60,406 bases of DNA from an uncultured Selenomonadales bacterium (GCA_946407095.1 CAMJMR010000012.1:1-60406); one strand, 5' to 3'. Positions 34,374 to 42,395 are shown, counted from the stretch's first letter. Notes: generated by a model from the letters alone, not told the origin. Program-made: numbers and translations.

Positions 34374-35306
34374 TCAATTCCGCCTCCGACGAATCAGAAT
34401 CCGCTTGAAAATTTTCTTTCCGCCAATCTTCGGCGCGAACAAGTCGAATTCGTTATCCTTGCCGTGATTCGCCAAGCCGACAATGTCAAATTGCGCGGGG
34501 TTGTGCTTGTCGAGGAAAGTTATTGGCACGCCCATGACGCCGTAATAATCGGCGGGGATGAAGGCGGTCTTCGATACTTCAATGGCGTCATAGTCGTCGT
34601 AGCGCGGGAAGAGTTCGGGCTCTTGAGCGTAGCGTTTGAACAGCACGAGGTCTTCATGCCGCTTGCTTATGTCCAAGTTCGTGAACCAATGCAAATTTCC
34701 GAAGCTGCGCCACTTTTGCCCCGCCGAGTCAATCCAAAAACGCGTGGCGCGCTCTTGGTAGTCGTCGGGCACTTTGAAATGCGGGTCGCCGCCCTTGAAG
34801 CCGTAACCGAGCCAGATTTTGTTCTGCATGATGAGCGGGAAAATTTCTTTGTAAGTGACGGCGTTGAGGTTGCCGATGACGAGAAATTTTTTGTCGGAGT
34901 CGACGAGCTGCTTGACGTATTGGCGGAAGAGGCTGAACGGCGGATTGGTGACGACGATGTCAGCCTCCTTGAGGGCGTCGAGGCATTCGGGCGAACGAAA
35001 ATCGCCGTCGCCGTCAAGTGGCGTGCTTGTGAAGTCGTCGGGCGAGCTGAATTCGGTCAAGCGGGCGGGCGTGTTAGAATCAGCGCGGCAAGTGGCGATT
35101 AATTTCTTTAAGCCGAGGCCGTGGAAGTTTTGCGCGAAATATTTGACGAATTCGCTGTGTTGAGGGTCGTCGCAGTTGCAAAGGACGGTTTTGCCCGCGA
35201 AATGCTTTGTATAGTGGCGCAGTTCGTTTTCGATATCGACGAGCCGCGTGTAGAATTCGTCCTGCTTGGCCTTAGCCGCCGCGTTGAGAGTTTTGTTTTT
35301 TGACAT
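34374..35306 (-). CDS. Solitary EcoRI-class adenine methyltransferase
   Basis: A 310-residue protein of the EcoRI methylase family. Conserved features are DEFYTRLVDIENELRHY, the SAM-site region VLCNCDDPQHSEF, and catalytic NPPF (121-124, VVTNPPFSLFRQY). No EcoRI-like endonuclease is adjacent; the neighbours are the FMN-lipoprotein gene downstream and a repeat upstream. It may be an orphan regulatory or protective methylase. GAATTC sites are common in the window (for example 1973, 12180, 20703, 29689), so there is no sign of site avoidance. Confidence 0.9.
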   Translation of the reverse strand: MSKNKTLNAAAKAKQDEFYTRLVDIENELRHYTKHFAGKTVLCNCDDPQHSEFVKYFAQNFHGLGLKKLIATCRADSNTPARLTEFSSPDDFTSTPLDGDGDFRSPECLDALKEADIVVTNPPFSLFRQYVKQLVDSDKKFLVIGNLNAVTYKEIFPLIMQNKIWLGYGFKGGDPHFKVPDDYQERATRFWIDSAGQKWRSFGNLHWFTNLDISKRHEDLVLFKRYAQEPELFPRYDDYDAIEVSKTAFIPADYYGVMGVPITFLDKHNPAQFDIVGLANHGKDNEFDLFAPKIGGKKIFKRILIRRRRN

Positions 35307-35344
35307 GAGTTTGACTCCGATTCAGCGATTTGAATTGTTTAATA

Positions 35345-35497
35345 CCAACTTTCTTTTGCTGCGCCCAAAAGAAAGTTGCAAAGAAAAGGGCGTTCCACCG
35401 ACCACCTGCGCAACGCCCGCGTCCCAGTCAGCCGCCCGTGCCGCAAAGAAAGCATCCGGCTTTCTGTTGCGGCGGCCGCCCGTCCATGGGCGGCCTC
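35345..35497 (+). repeat. Mosaic repeat C1 (ACTTTCTTTTG head, RTCCAT-loop tail)
   Basis: The head hairpin ACTTTCTTTTG / CAAAAGAAAGT (35348-35358, 35366-35376) is followed by TGCAAAGAAAAGGGC. The tail hairpin GGCCGCCC-GTCCAT-GGGCGGCC is at 35474-35495. It lies between tonB and the methylase gene. Together with a few spare bases it fills the 228-bp gap. Confidence 0.75.
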
Positions 35498-35534
35498 GTA
35501 CCCTGCAACTTATCGCTTACTTTATCAACAGCCC

Positions 35535-36242
35535 TTAGGAAAATTTTTTACAGTCGAACGTGATAATTTTGTCGCACTCCATAGGTCTGCCGCGTTGGTC
35601 GAGCGCGGGCTTGAACGTCCACTGCTCAGCCGCCTTGCGAGCAATTTCGTCGACAAAGTAACGTCCCGAACTCTGCAGAATTTCCGTCGCCGTAACCTTG
35701 CCGTCCTTGCTTATGTGCGCCGCGAAGGAAATGTAGCCCTTGAAGCCGAGCACGCTGCCCTTTTCGGGATAAACCTCCTTGACGGTGATTGGCGGGCGCG
35801 TGACGACTTGCCGGTTGTCGGCGGGCGTGACGTTTTCCTTGGCGGGAGCTTGCGCGGCTTGCGGAGGAGGCTTGGGCTTGTCTTCGACAGGTTGCGGCGG
35901 TGATTGCGGCTTAGGTTTTTCAATCGGCTTGACGGCGGGAGGCTTCGGCTTCGGCAGTTCGATTATCGGTTGCGGGATTTGAAGTTCGGGCAAGACCAAA
36001 TCGTTCGCGTCGAAGGTCGGCACCGTTTCTTGAGGCGCGTCGGCGGGAATTGCCTCCTCTTCTGCAACAAAGGCGGCGTCGTCCGTCAAGTCGATGTCAA
36101 CCCATTCCATTTCGGCAACGGCATTAACTTTCGGCGAAGGTGCGAGGCTTGGCAAGACGTAAAAGAAACCTGCTGCCGCCGCAATGTGCAGGACAATCGC
36201 CGCGAGAATTGTCGCCGTCCAGTGTGTTGAGTAGTCGCTCAT
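35535..36242 (-). CDS. tonB: Energy transducer TonB
   Basis: A 235-residue TonB: one N-terminal TM helix (TILAAIVLHIAAAAGFFYVL), a proline/lysine-rich spacer (about 85-150, with KPKPPAVKPIEKPKP) that spans the periplasm, and a C-terminal TonB domain with YPEKGSVLGFKGYISFAAHI, VTATEILQSSG and WTFKPALDQRGRPM. It transmits the proton-motive force from ExbB-ExbD to outer-membrane receptors. None of those receptors is encoded here. The start overlaps the exbD stop (ATGA). Confidence 0.94.
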   Translation of the reverse strand: MSDYSTHWTATILAAIVLHIAAAAGFFYVLPSLAPSPKVNAVAEMEWVDIDLTDDAAFVAEEEAIPADAPQETVPTFDANDLVLPELQIPQPIIELPKPKPPAVKPIEKPKPQSPPQPVEDKPKPPPQAAQAPAKENVTPADNRQVVTRPPITVKEVYPEKGSVLGFKGYISFAAHISKDGKVTATEILQSSGRYFVDEIARKAAEQWTFKPALDQRGRPMECDKIITFDCKKFS

Positions 36243-36649
36243 TGTTTCAGCTCCGTGGCAATTGACACGCGTTTTGCGCCCGATTTCTTCAGCAGGTCGA
36301 GGACGGCAACGACGCTTTCATAACGAGCCGCCTTGTCGCCGCGCAGAACGAAAATTGCGTTTTTATCCTCCGCCAGAGCCGTATGAATCTTTTCGGCGAG
36401 CTGTTGATTGGGGACGGCGTCCTTGTCGAAGAGAATATCGCCGTTTGCCATTACGGTTATCGGCACGACGTTCGGGCGCGTCTCCTTGTCGGCGGAGGCG
36501 GCTTGCGGCAGGCTCACGGGCAAAGTGTTCGTCTGCACCATGTAAATCGTGCTTAGCATGAAGAACACCAGCAGGAACAGCATAATGTCAATCATCGGGA
36601 TAATCATGACGAGCGGTTGAGTTTTTTCGCGGAAGTCACGGCGTTTCAT
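36239..36649 (-). CDS. exbD: Biopolymer transport protein ExbD
   Basis: A 136-residue protein with a single TM helix carrying the proton-conducting Asp (IIPMIDIMLFLLVFFML), then a periplasmic domain. The start is ATG 36649, with AAAGGAG just upstream; the ORF extends to 36697 but that part comes from repeat C2. It is separated from exbB by about 300 bp of inserted repeat, yet keeps its own ribosome site. Confidence 0.93.
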   Translation of the reverse strand: MKRRDFREKTQPLVMIIPMIDIMLFLLVFFMLSTIYMVQTNTLPVSLPQAASADKETRPNVVPITVMANGDILFDKDAVPNQQLAEKIHTALAEDKNAIFVLRGDKAARYESVVAVLDLLKKSGAKRVSIATELKQ

Positions 36650-36679
36650 AAAAATTCTCCTTTGGGCTTGAGCGTACGA

Positions 36680-36925
36680 AGTTTTTTGGCCGCCCATGGA
36701 TGGGCGGCGCCGCGACTTGAAACCCGGAAGGTTTCATAGCGGCACGAGCGGTTTCGGGTAGCGCGGGCGTTTCGCTAGTAGTCGGTATCCGCCCCACGCG
36801 GCAACGTGACGTTGCATCCAGATAGCGCGCTGAAAGTCGTCGACGGCTTAGGGGTGGACGCCGCGTTCACGCTGTTCCCCCGCTTTCAAAGCGGGTCTTT
36901 CCTCGGTCAAAGAAAGTAGTTAATA
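36680..36925 (-). repeat. Mosaic repeat C2 inserted between exbB and exbD
   Basis: Read on the minus strand: CTTTCTTTGACCGAGG head, an A-type hairpin CCCGCTTTGAAAGCGGG with GGAACAG, a CTAAGCCGTCGACGACTTTC box, GCGCGCTATCTGGAT, the palindrome GCAACGTCACGTTGC, about 80 further bases, and the tail hairpin GCCGCCC-ATCCAT-GGGCGGC (36689-36708). It is alignable with C4 over the middle. It fills the 300-bp gap 36650-36949; nothing else was seen there. Confidence 0.75.
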
Positions 36926-36949
36926 ACGCCGAATCGGAGCTGACAAATC

Positions 36950-37558
36950 CTATTTACCAACAGCCCCTAATCCCGCCAGCACAATGTTGACAGTCTTGTC
37001 GAGCACGGTTAAATTTTCGTCGAGCCGTTGCGCAAAGAAAGTGTGGACAATCAGCGCGAAAATCGACACGCAAAGTCCTGTAGCCGTCGCGATTAGAGCT
37101 TCGCCGATGCCGCCCGTTATCGCGAGCGGTTGCCCCGCCTGTATGCTGAAAATGTTAAACGCCTCAATCATGCCGCTGATAGTCCCCAAAAGTCCGAGCA
37201 ACGGCGCGAGCGTCACAATCATTGACAGGTAGTTCAAACGGGCGCGAAGTTTCATTGCCTGTTCGTCGTAAGCGATATTGAGCGCGAGTTCGACGTTATC
37301 GCCCGCCACGGCCGCTTTGACGCCCGCCGCCGCTATCAATCCGACGCAAGAGCTTTCGCCGTTGCAAAAGCCCAATAGTTCGCCCGCCTGCTGACTTTTG
37401 AGCCGTTCCCTTAGCGCGGACAAAAATTTTTCGCTGTCGTGAGTGGCGTAGCTGTAAAATCTGAAACGTTCAATGCCTATGGCGGCGACCGCCACCGAGC
37501 TTATCAAAAGCAGATACATGACGGCTCCGCCCTTGGCGAAAAGTTCCACGGCTTCCAA
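36950..37558 (-). CDS. exbB: ExbB/MotA/TolQ-family proton channel
   Basis: A 202-residue protein with three TM helices: one near the N-terminus (AVMYLLLISSVAVAAIGIER), then two in the C-terminal half containing LAPLLGLLGTISGMIEAF and GIGEALIATATGLCVSIFAL, the classic ExbB motifs. The start is TTG 37558 (GGAGAGA ribosome site). It powers TonB with ExbD. TolQ is the alternative, but the tonB partner favours ExbB. Confidence 0.92.
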   Translation of the reverse strand: MEAVELFAKGGAVMYLLLISSVAVAAIGIERFRFYSYATHDSEKFLSALRERLKSQQAGELLGFCNGESSCVGLIAAAGVKAAVAGDNVELALNIAYDEQAMKLRARLNYLSMIVTLAPLLGLLGTISGMIEAFNIFSIQAGQPLAITGGIGEALIATATGLCVSIFALIVHTFFAQRLDENLTVLDKTVNIVLAGLGAVGK

Positions 37559-37606
37559 AATAAAATCTCTCCAATCGCAAACTTTTTCGGCAGAATAACA
37601 TATTGA

Positions 37607-37635
37607 GGGGTTAGGGACAAGGGACAGGGGACAAG
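37607..37635 (+). repeat. Heptamer tract that forms the apbE ribosome site
   Basis: GGGGTTA, GGGACAA, GGGACAG, GGGACAA follow in tandem and end directly at the apbE ATG; the GGGG/GGGA part is the only purine-rich ribosome-site candidate for that gene. Confidence 0.7.
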
Positions 37636-38556
37636 ATGAAAAATTTTTGCTTGATAATCTTCACGGTGTTGCTGATAGCGGGTTGCGGGACGCCGACGAC
37701 TTGCGAGCGCACAGAAATTTTGATGGGGACGGTTGTCACGCTGAAGGCTGAAGGTTTGAACGCTCAAGCCGCCGTCGACGAAAGCTTTGCACGAATAGCC
37801 GAGCTGGAAGAAAATATTCGCGTCGACGTGAAGAAAATCGAGGACGCGGCGGGCAGCGGAGCCTTTGTGAAAATTTCGCCCGATGTTTATCAAATCTTGG
37901 AGACCGCGCAGATTTATTCCGAACTGACTGACGGAGCCTTTGACGTGACGATTGGGGCGGCCGTCGAGCTGTGGGGCATAGGCACCGACAAGGCGCGCGT
38001 CCCTTCCGAGGCCGAGCTTGCCGCCGTGAAAAATTTCGTCGGGCGAGAACATCTGCACCTGCGCAGCGACGAGGCTTACCTTGACAAGCGCGGCGTGAAG
38101 TTGAACTTTGGAGGCGTGGGCAAAGGTTACGGCGTCGACGTTGCGAGGAAAGTTTTCGCCCGCCACGGAGTCACGAGCGGCTTGATTGACTTCGGCACGA
38201 GCACAATTTACGCGGTCGGCAAGAAACGAATCGGCATAAAAAAGCCCGACGCACCGAGCGAGCTTGCCGCCGTTGTCGAGCTGGAAAATGCCGCGCTGAG
38301 CACTTCGGGCGACTACGAAAAATTTTTAATCGTCGACAATCGCCGCTACCCGCACATAATCAATCCGAAGACTTGCGCGCCCGTCGCGGGCGGTCTTTCG
38401 TCTGTGAGCGTCGTCGTCGAGGGCAGTGTCGAAAATTGCGCAACCATTGCCGATATTTTGAGTACGGCGATGTTCGTCGTCGGCAAAGAGCAAGCCGAAA
38501 CTTTCATTGACGCAATCGAGCTTCCCGCCAAAATAATTTTTGCCGAAAACCCTTAA
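37636..38556 (+). CDS. apbE: FAD:protein FMN transferase
   Basis: A 306-residue lipoprotein (lipobox LIAGC). ApbE motifs are MGTVVTLKA near the N-terminus, DGAFDVTIGAAVELWG, GGVGKGYGVDVA, the LIDFGTSTIYAVG segment and ALSTSGDYEKF with HIINPKTCAPV. It transfers FMN from FAD to Thr/Ser of exported flavoproteins; the lipoprotein at 33926 is the obvious local substrate. It is divergent from exbB. Translation depends on the heptamer tract directly upstream. Confidence 0.93.
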   Translation: MKNFCLIIFTVLLIAGCGTPTTCERTEILMGTVVTLKAEGLNAQAAVDESFARIAELEENIRVDVKKIEDAAGSGAFVKISPDVYQILETAQIYSELTDGAFDVTIGAAVELWGIGTDKARVPSEAELAAVKNFVGREHLHLRSDEAYLDKRGVKLNFGGVGKGYGVDVARKVFARHGVTSGLIDFGTSTIYAVGKKRIGIKKPDAPSELAAVVELENAALSTSGDYEKFLIVDNRRYPHIINPKTCAPVAGGLSSVSVVVEGSVENCATIADILSTAMFVVGKEQAETFIDAIELPAKIIFAENP

Positions 38557-38562
38557 GCGACA

Positions 38563-38603
38563 AAAAAAAATGTGCCTCATTTAGGCACAAACACATTTTT
38601 TAT
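38563..38603. terminator. Bidirectional terminator between apbE and the CNNM gene
   Basis: TGTGCCT / AGGCACA stem (38571-38577, 38583-38589), an A9 run on the left and a T-rich run on the right. Confidence 0.85.
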
Positions 38604-38607
38604 TTTG

Positions 38608-39885
38608 TCAGTCAGAGCCGTCAAGTTTCGTGATGAGAATTTTCGCGACGCGCACGCCGTCCATAGCTTTGACTTTGAAGCGGAAGCCGTTCCACTCGCG
38701 CACCTCGCCGACTTTCGGGATGTAGCCGAATTGCGAAGTCAGGAAGCCGCCCATGGTCTGAAAGTGGTCGTGTTCCTCGTCGGGCAAAGTCTCAATGCCG
38801 AAACGCTCCTTGAATTCGTCAATGTCGCAAAGCCCGTCGACAGTCCAGGAATTGTCCTTGTTGCGCTTGAATTGGCGGTCAGTTTCCTCGTCGCCGCTCG
38901 TGTCGACGATTTCGCTCAAAATGTCGTCAAGCGTGATGAAGCCGATGACTCCGCCGTATTCGTCGTTGACCATTGCCTCGGTTATGCCGCTCGCGCGAAA
39001 TTTCTCGACGATACGGAACGCCTCCATTGTGCGCGGCACGTAGCTCGCCTTGCGAATCAGCGCGTTCAAGTCGATGTTGCGCCCGTCCTTCAAGACCGCG
39101 TCAAGCAAATCCTTAGCGTAAATCAGCCCGCGACAGTCGTCCAAGCTGCCTGCGCCGACGGGGAAAATCGTATGCGGACTCTCCTGAACGATTTGCAAAT
39201 TTTTTTCCAAGTCGTCAGCCAAATCCAGCCAAACAATCATGACACGCGGCGTCATAAGCGAATAGGCCGTCTCGTCTCCGATATCGAAAATCCTGTCGAC
39301 CATTTCCCGCTCGGACTTTTCAATCGTGCCGTCCTCGGTGCCCTGCTCGATTAAATCAAGCACTTCGTCCTCGGTGACGGCGTCGTTCTTGGAAGTGTTC
39401 ATGCCGAAGACGAACGCCACGCCGCCCGCGATTTTCGACAGCAGGGCAACGAACGGATTCATTATCGTGACGATGAGGCGGAAGGTTTTGTAGTGCTTGA
39501 GCAAAAAATTTTCGGGGTCGCGTTTCGCGGCAAGCTTCGGCAAAAATTCTCCGAACAACAAAAAAATAAACGTCGTGACGCCGATTGCTATCACCGCCGC
39601 CGGCATTATCGACGAATTAATCAGTCCCGCGATTGTCGGGCTCGTAAGTATGGCGGACGCGCCCGCCAAAATCCCCGCGAAGGTTATGCCCGCTTGTGCT
39701 GCGCTTAGCGGCGCGGACGATTCAATCAGCTCCAAAACGGCTTTGGCATTCGCGTCGCCGTCGTCCGACAATTTTTCCAGCCGCCCGCGATGACATTCTA
39801 TCAGCGCAGTTTCCATCAGCGAAAAGTAGCCGCTCACTGCCGCCAATAAAATTATCAGCGCAGGCGGGATTAGTCCTGTCTCCAA
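38608..39885 (-). CDS. CNNM/HlyC-CorC-family membrane protein
   Basis: A 425-residue protein: N-terminal CNNM domain with about four TM helices (residues 1-170, including SLMETALIECHRGRLEKL and LLFGEFLPKLAAK), a CBS pair (about 200-330, with MTPRVMIVWLDL and NDEYGGVIGFITLDDIL) and a C-terminal CorC_HlyC domain ending in VREWNGFRFKVKAMDGVRV. The family is linked to Mg2+/Co2+ export; 'hemolysin' is a historical name. The start is TTG 39885 with GAGGTG 8 bp upstream, just after the stop of the proline-rich gene. Confidence 0.9.
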   Translation of the reverse strand: METGLIPPALIILLAAVSGYFSLMETALIECHRGRLEKLSDDGDANAKAVLELIESSAPLSAAQAGITFAGILAGASAILTSPTIAGLINSSIMPAAVIAIGVTTFIFLLFGEFLPKLAAKRDPENFLLKHYKTFRLIVTIMNPFVALLSKIAGGVAFVFGMNTSKNDAVTEDEVLDLIEQGTEDGTIEKSEREMVDRIFDIGDETAYSLMTPRVMIVWLDLADDLEKNLQIVQESPHTIFPVGAGSLDDCRGLIYAKDLLDAVLKDGRNIDLNALIRKASYVPRTMEAFRIVEKFRASGITEAMVNDEYGGVIGFITLDDILSEIVDTSGDEETDRQFKRNKDNSWTVDGLCDIDEFKERFGIETLPDEEHDHFQTMGGFLTSQFGYIPKVGEVREWNGFRFKVKAMDGVRVAKILITKLDGSD

Positions 39886-39900
39886 AACTTTTACACCTCA

Positions 39901-41226
39901 TTAAAGCGAAATTCTCAAGTACTCGTCCAGCATGTCGGAAAAAGTCATATGCCCGCGCTCCGTCGATTTCCACTCGCCGATAATCTTAATCGTCGCCTCG
40001 TAAATGACGCTTTCGACGCTGCCCGGCACCAAGTTTTCCCAATTCTTGTAGTCGTAGGCTCGCTCCGAAACGGTATTCTGCGGACGACCGAAAACCTCCA
40101 GCTCGCAAAGGAATTGGATTTGCCGCGTCTTCGGGCGCAAGTAGTAATGCTCCAAGACGTAAGCTTGACTGCGCAAAACGTTCACGTCGTCAGCCGCATA
40201 TTGATAGCCCTGCTCGCGCGCCAAGGAAATTTCGGCGTTGAAGTTATCCGCGCCGTAGGAGGCCATATCGTCGTCAAGTTCCTTAGGCTCGCGTTCGACC
40301 ATGCGAATCCAGACGTCGGCAATGTACTCGCTCGTCGAATAGGGCATTTTCTTCCACTGCACCGAATTTTTATCCAGATAGTAAGTGTAGGTGTCGTCGA
40401 CCGCCAATTTCATGAATCGCTGCTGAAGTGTCTTCAAATTCTTTGGCGGCGCGGAATGTCTCGGCGTGGAAGCCCTGCGCGGCTTTTGTTGAGGCGTCGG
40501 CTTTTCAATCGGTGTCGGCTCTTGAATCGGCGTGGTCGGCTCGATTGACTGCGCGGGCAGTTGCGGAGTCGGCGGCACGACTGCAACGGGCTCGCCGGCA
40601 GAAATTTTGCTCGGTCTGCCGAAGGGCTGTTCGATTTCGGTCGGCGGCTGTTCAATCGGCGCGGGCGTCGGCTCTTCGATTGTCGGCGGTTGTTGCGGCT
40701 GTTCAAGCGGTTTTTGTTCGGGCGTTTGCTTTAAGTCGTCGAAAGTCAGCGTGTCGCCGATTTCGTCTTCGTCCTCTTCGGGTAAAGTGCTTGAAACGTC
40801 TTGCGGCGGCACCTGCGCGGGTTGAGCGGGCTCGGCGGGCTGTTCCAGCGGTTGAGTCGGCGGCTTGTCTTTGGGCGTCACGATTTCGGGCTTTTCCTCG
40901 ACGGGCGGCGCGGGCTCGACAGGCGGCTGTTCAATCGGAGGCGGCTCGGCGGGTTTTTCCTCGGCGGGCGGCTGAACGGTCTCGACAGGTTTTTCCTCAA
41001 TCGGAGGCTTAACGGGCTCGACGGGTGGCTGTTCAATCTGCGCGGGCGGAGGCGGTTGCGGCGCGGGCGGCAATTCCCGTATCGGTTCGGGCTTCGTGAC
41101 TTTTTTCGGCGCGGGAGCCTCGTCCTCGAATTCGCCGCCGAATACGACTATATCATCCGCTTTGACTTGCGGCGCATTCATAAGCAACGCAAGAATCGCC
41201 GCGCCTGCCATTAATTTTTTTCTCAC
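39901..41226 (-). CDS. Proline-rich periplasmic protein of unknown function
   Basis: 441 residues with a GTG start at 41226 (AAGGTG upstream). A signal peptide (KLMAGAAILALLMNAPQVKA) is followed by about 240 residues of Pro/Glu/Gln-rich low complexity with repeating IEQPPVEP, PIEEKP and PAEEKP units. The C-terminal domain (about 265-441) is folded, opening with LAVDDTYTYYLDKNSVQWKK and containing SEYIADVWIRMVERE. I do not recognise that domain. The proline spacer length suggests reach across the periplasm or cell wall. It sits between rsmG and the CNNM gene. Confidence 0.8.
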   Translation of the reverse strand: MRKKLMAGAAILALLMNAPQVKADDIVVFGGEFEDEAPAPKKVTKPEPIRELPPAPQPPPPAQIEQPPVEPVKPPIEEKPVETVQPPAEEKPAEPPPIEQPPVEPAPPVEEKPEIVTPKDKPPTQPLEQPAEPAQPAQVPPQDVSSTLPEEDEDEIGDTLTFDDLKQTPEQKPLEQPQQPPTIEEPTPAPIEQPPTEIEQPFGRPSKISAGEPVAVVPPTPQLPAQSIEPTTPIQEPTPIEKPTPQQKPRRASTPRHSAPPKNLKTLQQRFMKLAVDDTYTYYLDKNSVQWKKMPYSTSEYIADVWIRMVEREPKELDDDMASYGADNFNAEISLAREQGYQYAADDVNVLRSQAYVLEHYYLRPKTRQIQFLCELEVFGRPQNTVSERAYDYKNWENLVPGSVESVIYEATIKIIGEWKSTERGHMTFSDMLDEYLRISL

Positions 41227-41245
41227 GTCAGTTCACCTTTCCAAT

Positions 41246-41451
41246 AATCGGTTGTTTGTTCGGCAAGCCCGAACGCCTGGGGAATTTTGTCGGCGGCCAC
41301 TTTAGAAGTGGCGGAACAGATAACGCGCCCTGCCGTCCGACAATTCAAACGTAATCGCCGCGCCGATACGCAACGCCTGCGCATTTCTAGTTTCGGCTGA
41401 CAATCGGTTGTTTGCTCGGCAAGCCCGAACGCCTGGGGAATTTTATCGGCG
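41246..41451 (+). repeat. Hairpin-headed element A4 with 50-bp flanking duplication
   Basis: The element (41296-41401, 106 bp) has the head GCCACTTTAGAAGTGGC: both arms changed together relative to the other copies (CAC/GTG instead of CGC/GCG). GGAACAG, TAACGCGCC and the 3' end GCATTTCTAGTTTCGG follow. The direct repeats 41246-41295 and 41402-41451 match at 48 of 50 positions and contain the rsmG 3' end. The active rsmG copy now ends at a TAG within the element. Confidence 0.9.
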
Positions 41452-42112
41452 TCGGTTTGAGCTTGTCGACGTAAAGCACGGCTCGCCTGTCTTCCAGCGC
41501 GGGCAAGTGCACTTCGCGAACGACAACCTTGCCGCCGCCCAAGATTTTGATTGCCGCTTGAGCCTCGGAAAGTTCCTCGCGAAAAGCTTTGCCCTTGAGT
41601 GCGATGAACTTTCCGCCGACCTTCGCGAACGGCAAGCAATATTCCGCCAAGACGTTCAGCCTCGCGACGGCTCGCGATGTCACTGCGTCGAATTGCTCTC
41701 GGAAAATTTTTTGCCTCGCCAAGTCTTCCGTTCGTCCGTGGAAAATTTCCATGCCGTCAAGCTCCAATTCCGTGACGACTTGCCTTAGGAACTCGACGCG
41801 CTTGTTTAGCGAATCAATCAGCGTGAATTGCAGTTGCGGGCGGAAGATTTTCAGCGGAATGGCTGGGAAACCCGCGCCCGTCCCGATGTCCGCCACTCGT
41901 TCGACGCCGCGAAAAATTTCTTCGTCCCACGCGCTCAACGAATCTATCACGTGCTTGACCGCGAACTCTTTCGGCTCGGTTATCGCCGTCAAGTTCATGC
42001 GCTGATTCGCGTCGATTACCAGCCGATAAAATTTTTCCAACGCGGCAAGCTGTCCGTCATTGAGCGGCAAGCCAAAAGTCTCGGTCGCCTGCGCCAACGC
42101 CTCGCGAAACAT
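41387..42112 (-). CDS. rsmG: 16S rRNA (guanine527-N7)-methyltransferase RsmG
   Basis: A 241-residue SAM-dependent methyltransferase. Motif I is VADIGTGAGFPAIPLKIF, preceded by NLTAITEPKEFAVKHVIDSLS and followed by DSLNKRVEFLRQV and TSRAVARLNVLAEYCLP, all typical of RsmG (GidB). The start ATG 42112 follows GGAGATGA. The C-terminal tail PIVSRN and the stop codon come from element A4; the left repeat copy still shows an earlier ending (PIIGKVN), so the last few residues were replaced by the insertion. Confidence 0.95.
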   Translation of the reverse strand: MFREALAQATETFGLPLNDGQLAALEKFYRLVIDANQRMNLTAITEPKEFAVKHVIDSLSAWDEEIFRGVERVADIGTGAGFPAIPLKIFRPQLQFTLIDSLNKRVEFLRQVVTELELDGMEIFHGRTEDLARQKIFREQFDAVTSRAVARLNVLAEYCLPFAKVGGKFIALKGKAFREELSEAQAAIKILGGGKVVVREVHLPALEDRRAVLYVDKLKPTPIKFPRRSGLPSKQPIVSRN

Positions 42113-42149
42113 TCAAATCATCTCCGCGATTATTTTAGCCGCCGCGCAG

Positions 42150-42320
42150 GAACTTTGCAAGGGCAACGTGCCGCAAGCGTGACGCTTGACCCAGATAGCG
42201 CGGCAACGGCGAATGCGCGAGGCATGAGGTTTGCATCCGGATAGCGCGCTTTGCCGCTCGTAATTTAACCGTTATCGCCGCGCCGAAACGCAACGCTGGC
42301 GCATTGATAGCCTCGTACTT
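42150..42320 (+). repeat. Degenerate A-type repeat A7 upstream of the symporter gene
   Basis: 42230-42318 aligns with the core and 3' half of the A elements (TAGCGCGC, TCGTAATTTAA, GTTATCGCCGCGCCGAAACG, GCGCATTGATAGCCTCGTA). Upstream a palindrome CAAGCGTGACGCTTG and ACCCAGATAGCGCG replace the normal head. No clear flanking duplication was found. The remainder of the 333-bp gap holds only the promoter at 42367 and the leader. Confidence 0.7.
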
Positions 42321-42366
42321 TAGCGGCGGGCGTCACAGTGCTTTTATGTATTCATGTACCCAAAAT

Positions 42367-42395
42367 TTGACAAGCTATCACAGCTTCAATATAAT
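42367..42395 (+). promoter_or_regulatory. Consensus promoter of the alanine/Na+ symporter gene
   Basis: TTGACA (42367-42372), a 17-bp spacer and TATAAT (42390-42395): a full consensus match, 50 bp before the ATG. Confidence 0.9.

Noticed and set aside
36650-36697. N-terminal extension of ExbD to 36697
   Set aside because: The extension is translated repeat C2 sequence; the ATG at 36649 has an AAAGGAG site.
41223-41639. A 138-codon minus-strand frame overlapping rsmG
   Set aside because: It reads the two repeat copies of element A4 in another frame (ADKIPQAFGLAEQTTD appears twice); no independent support.
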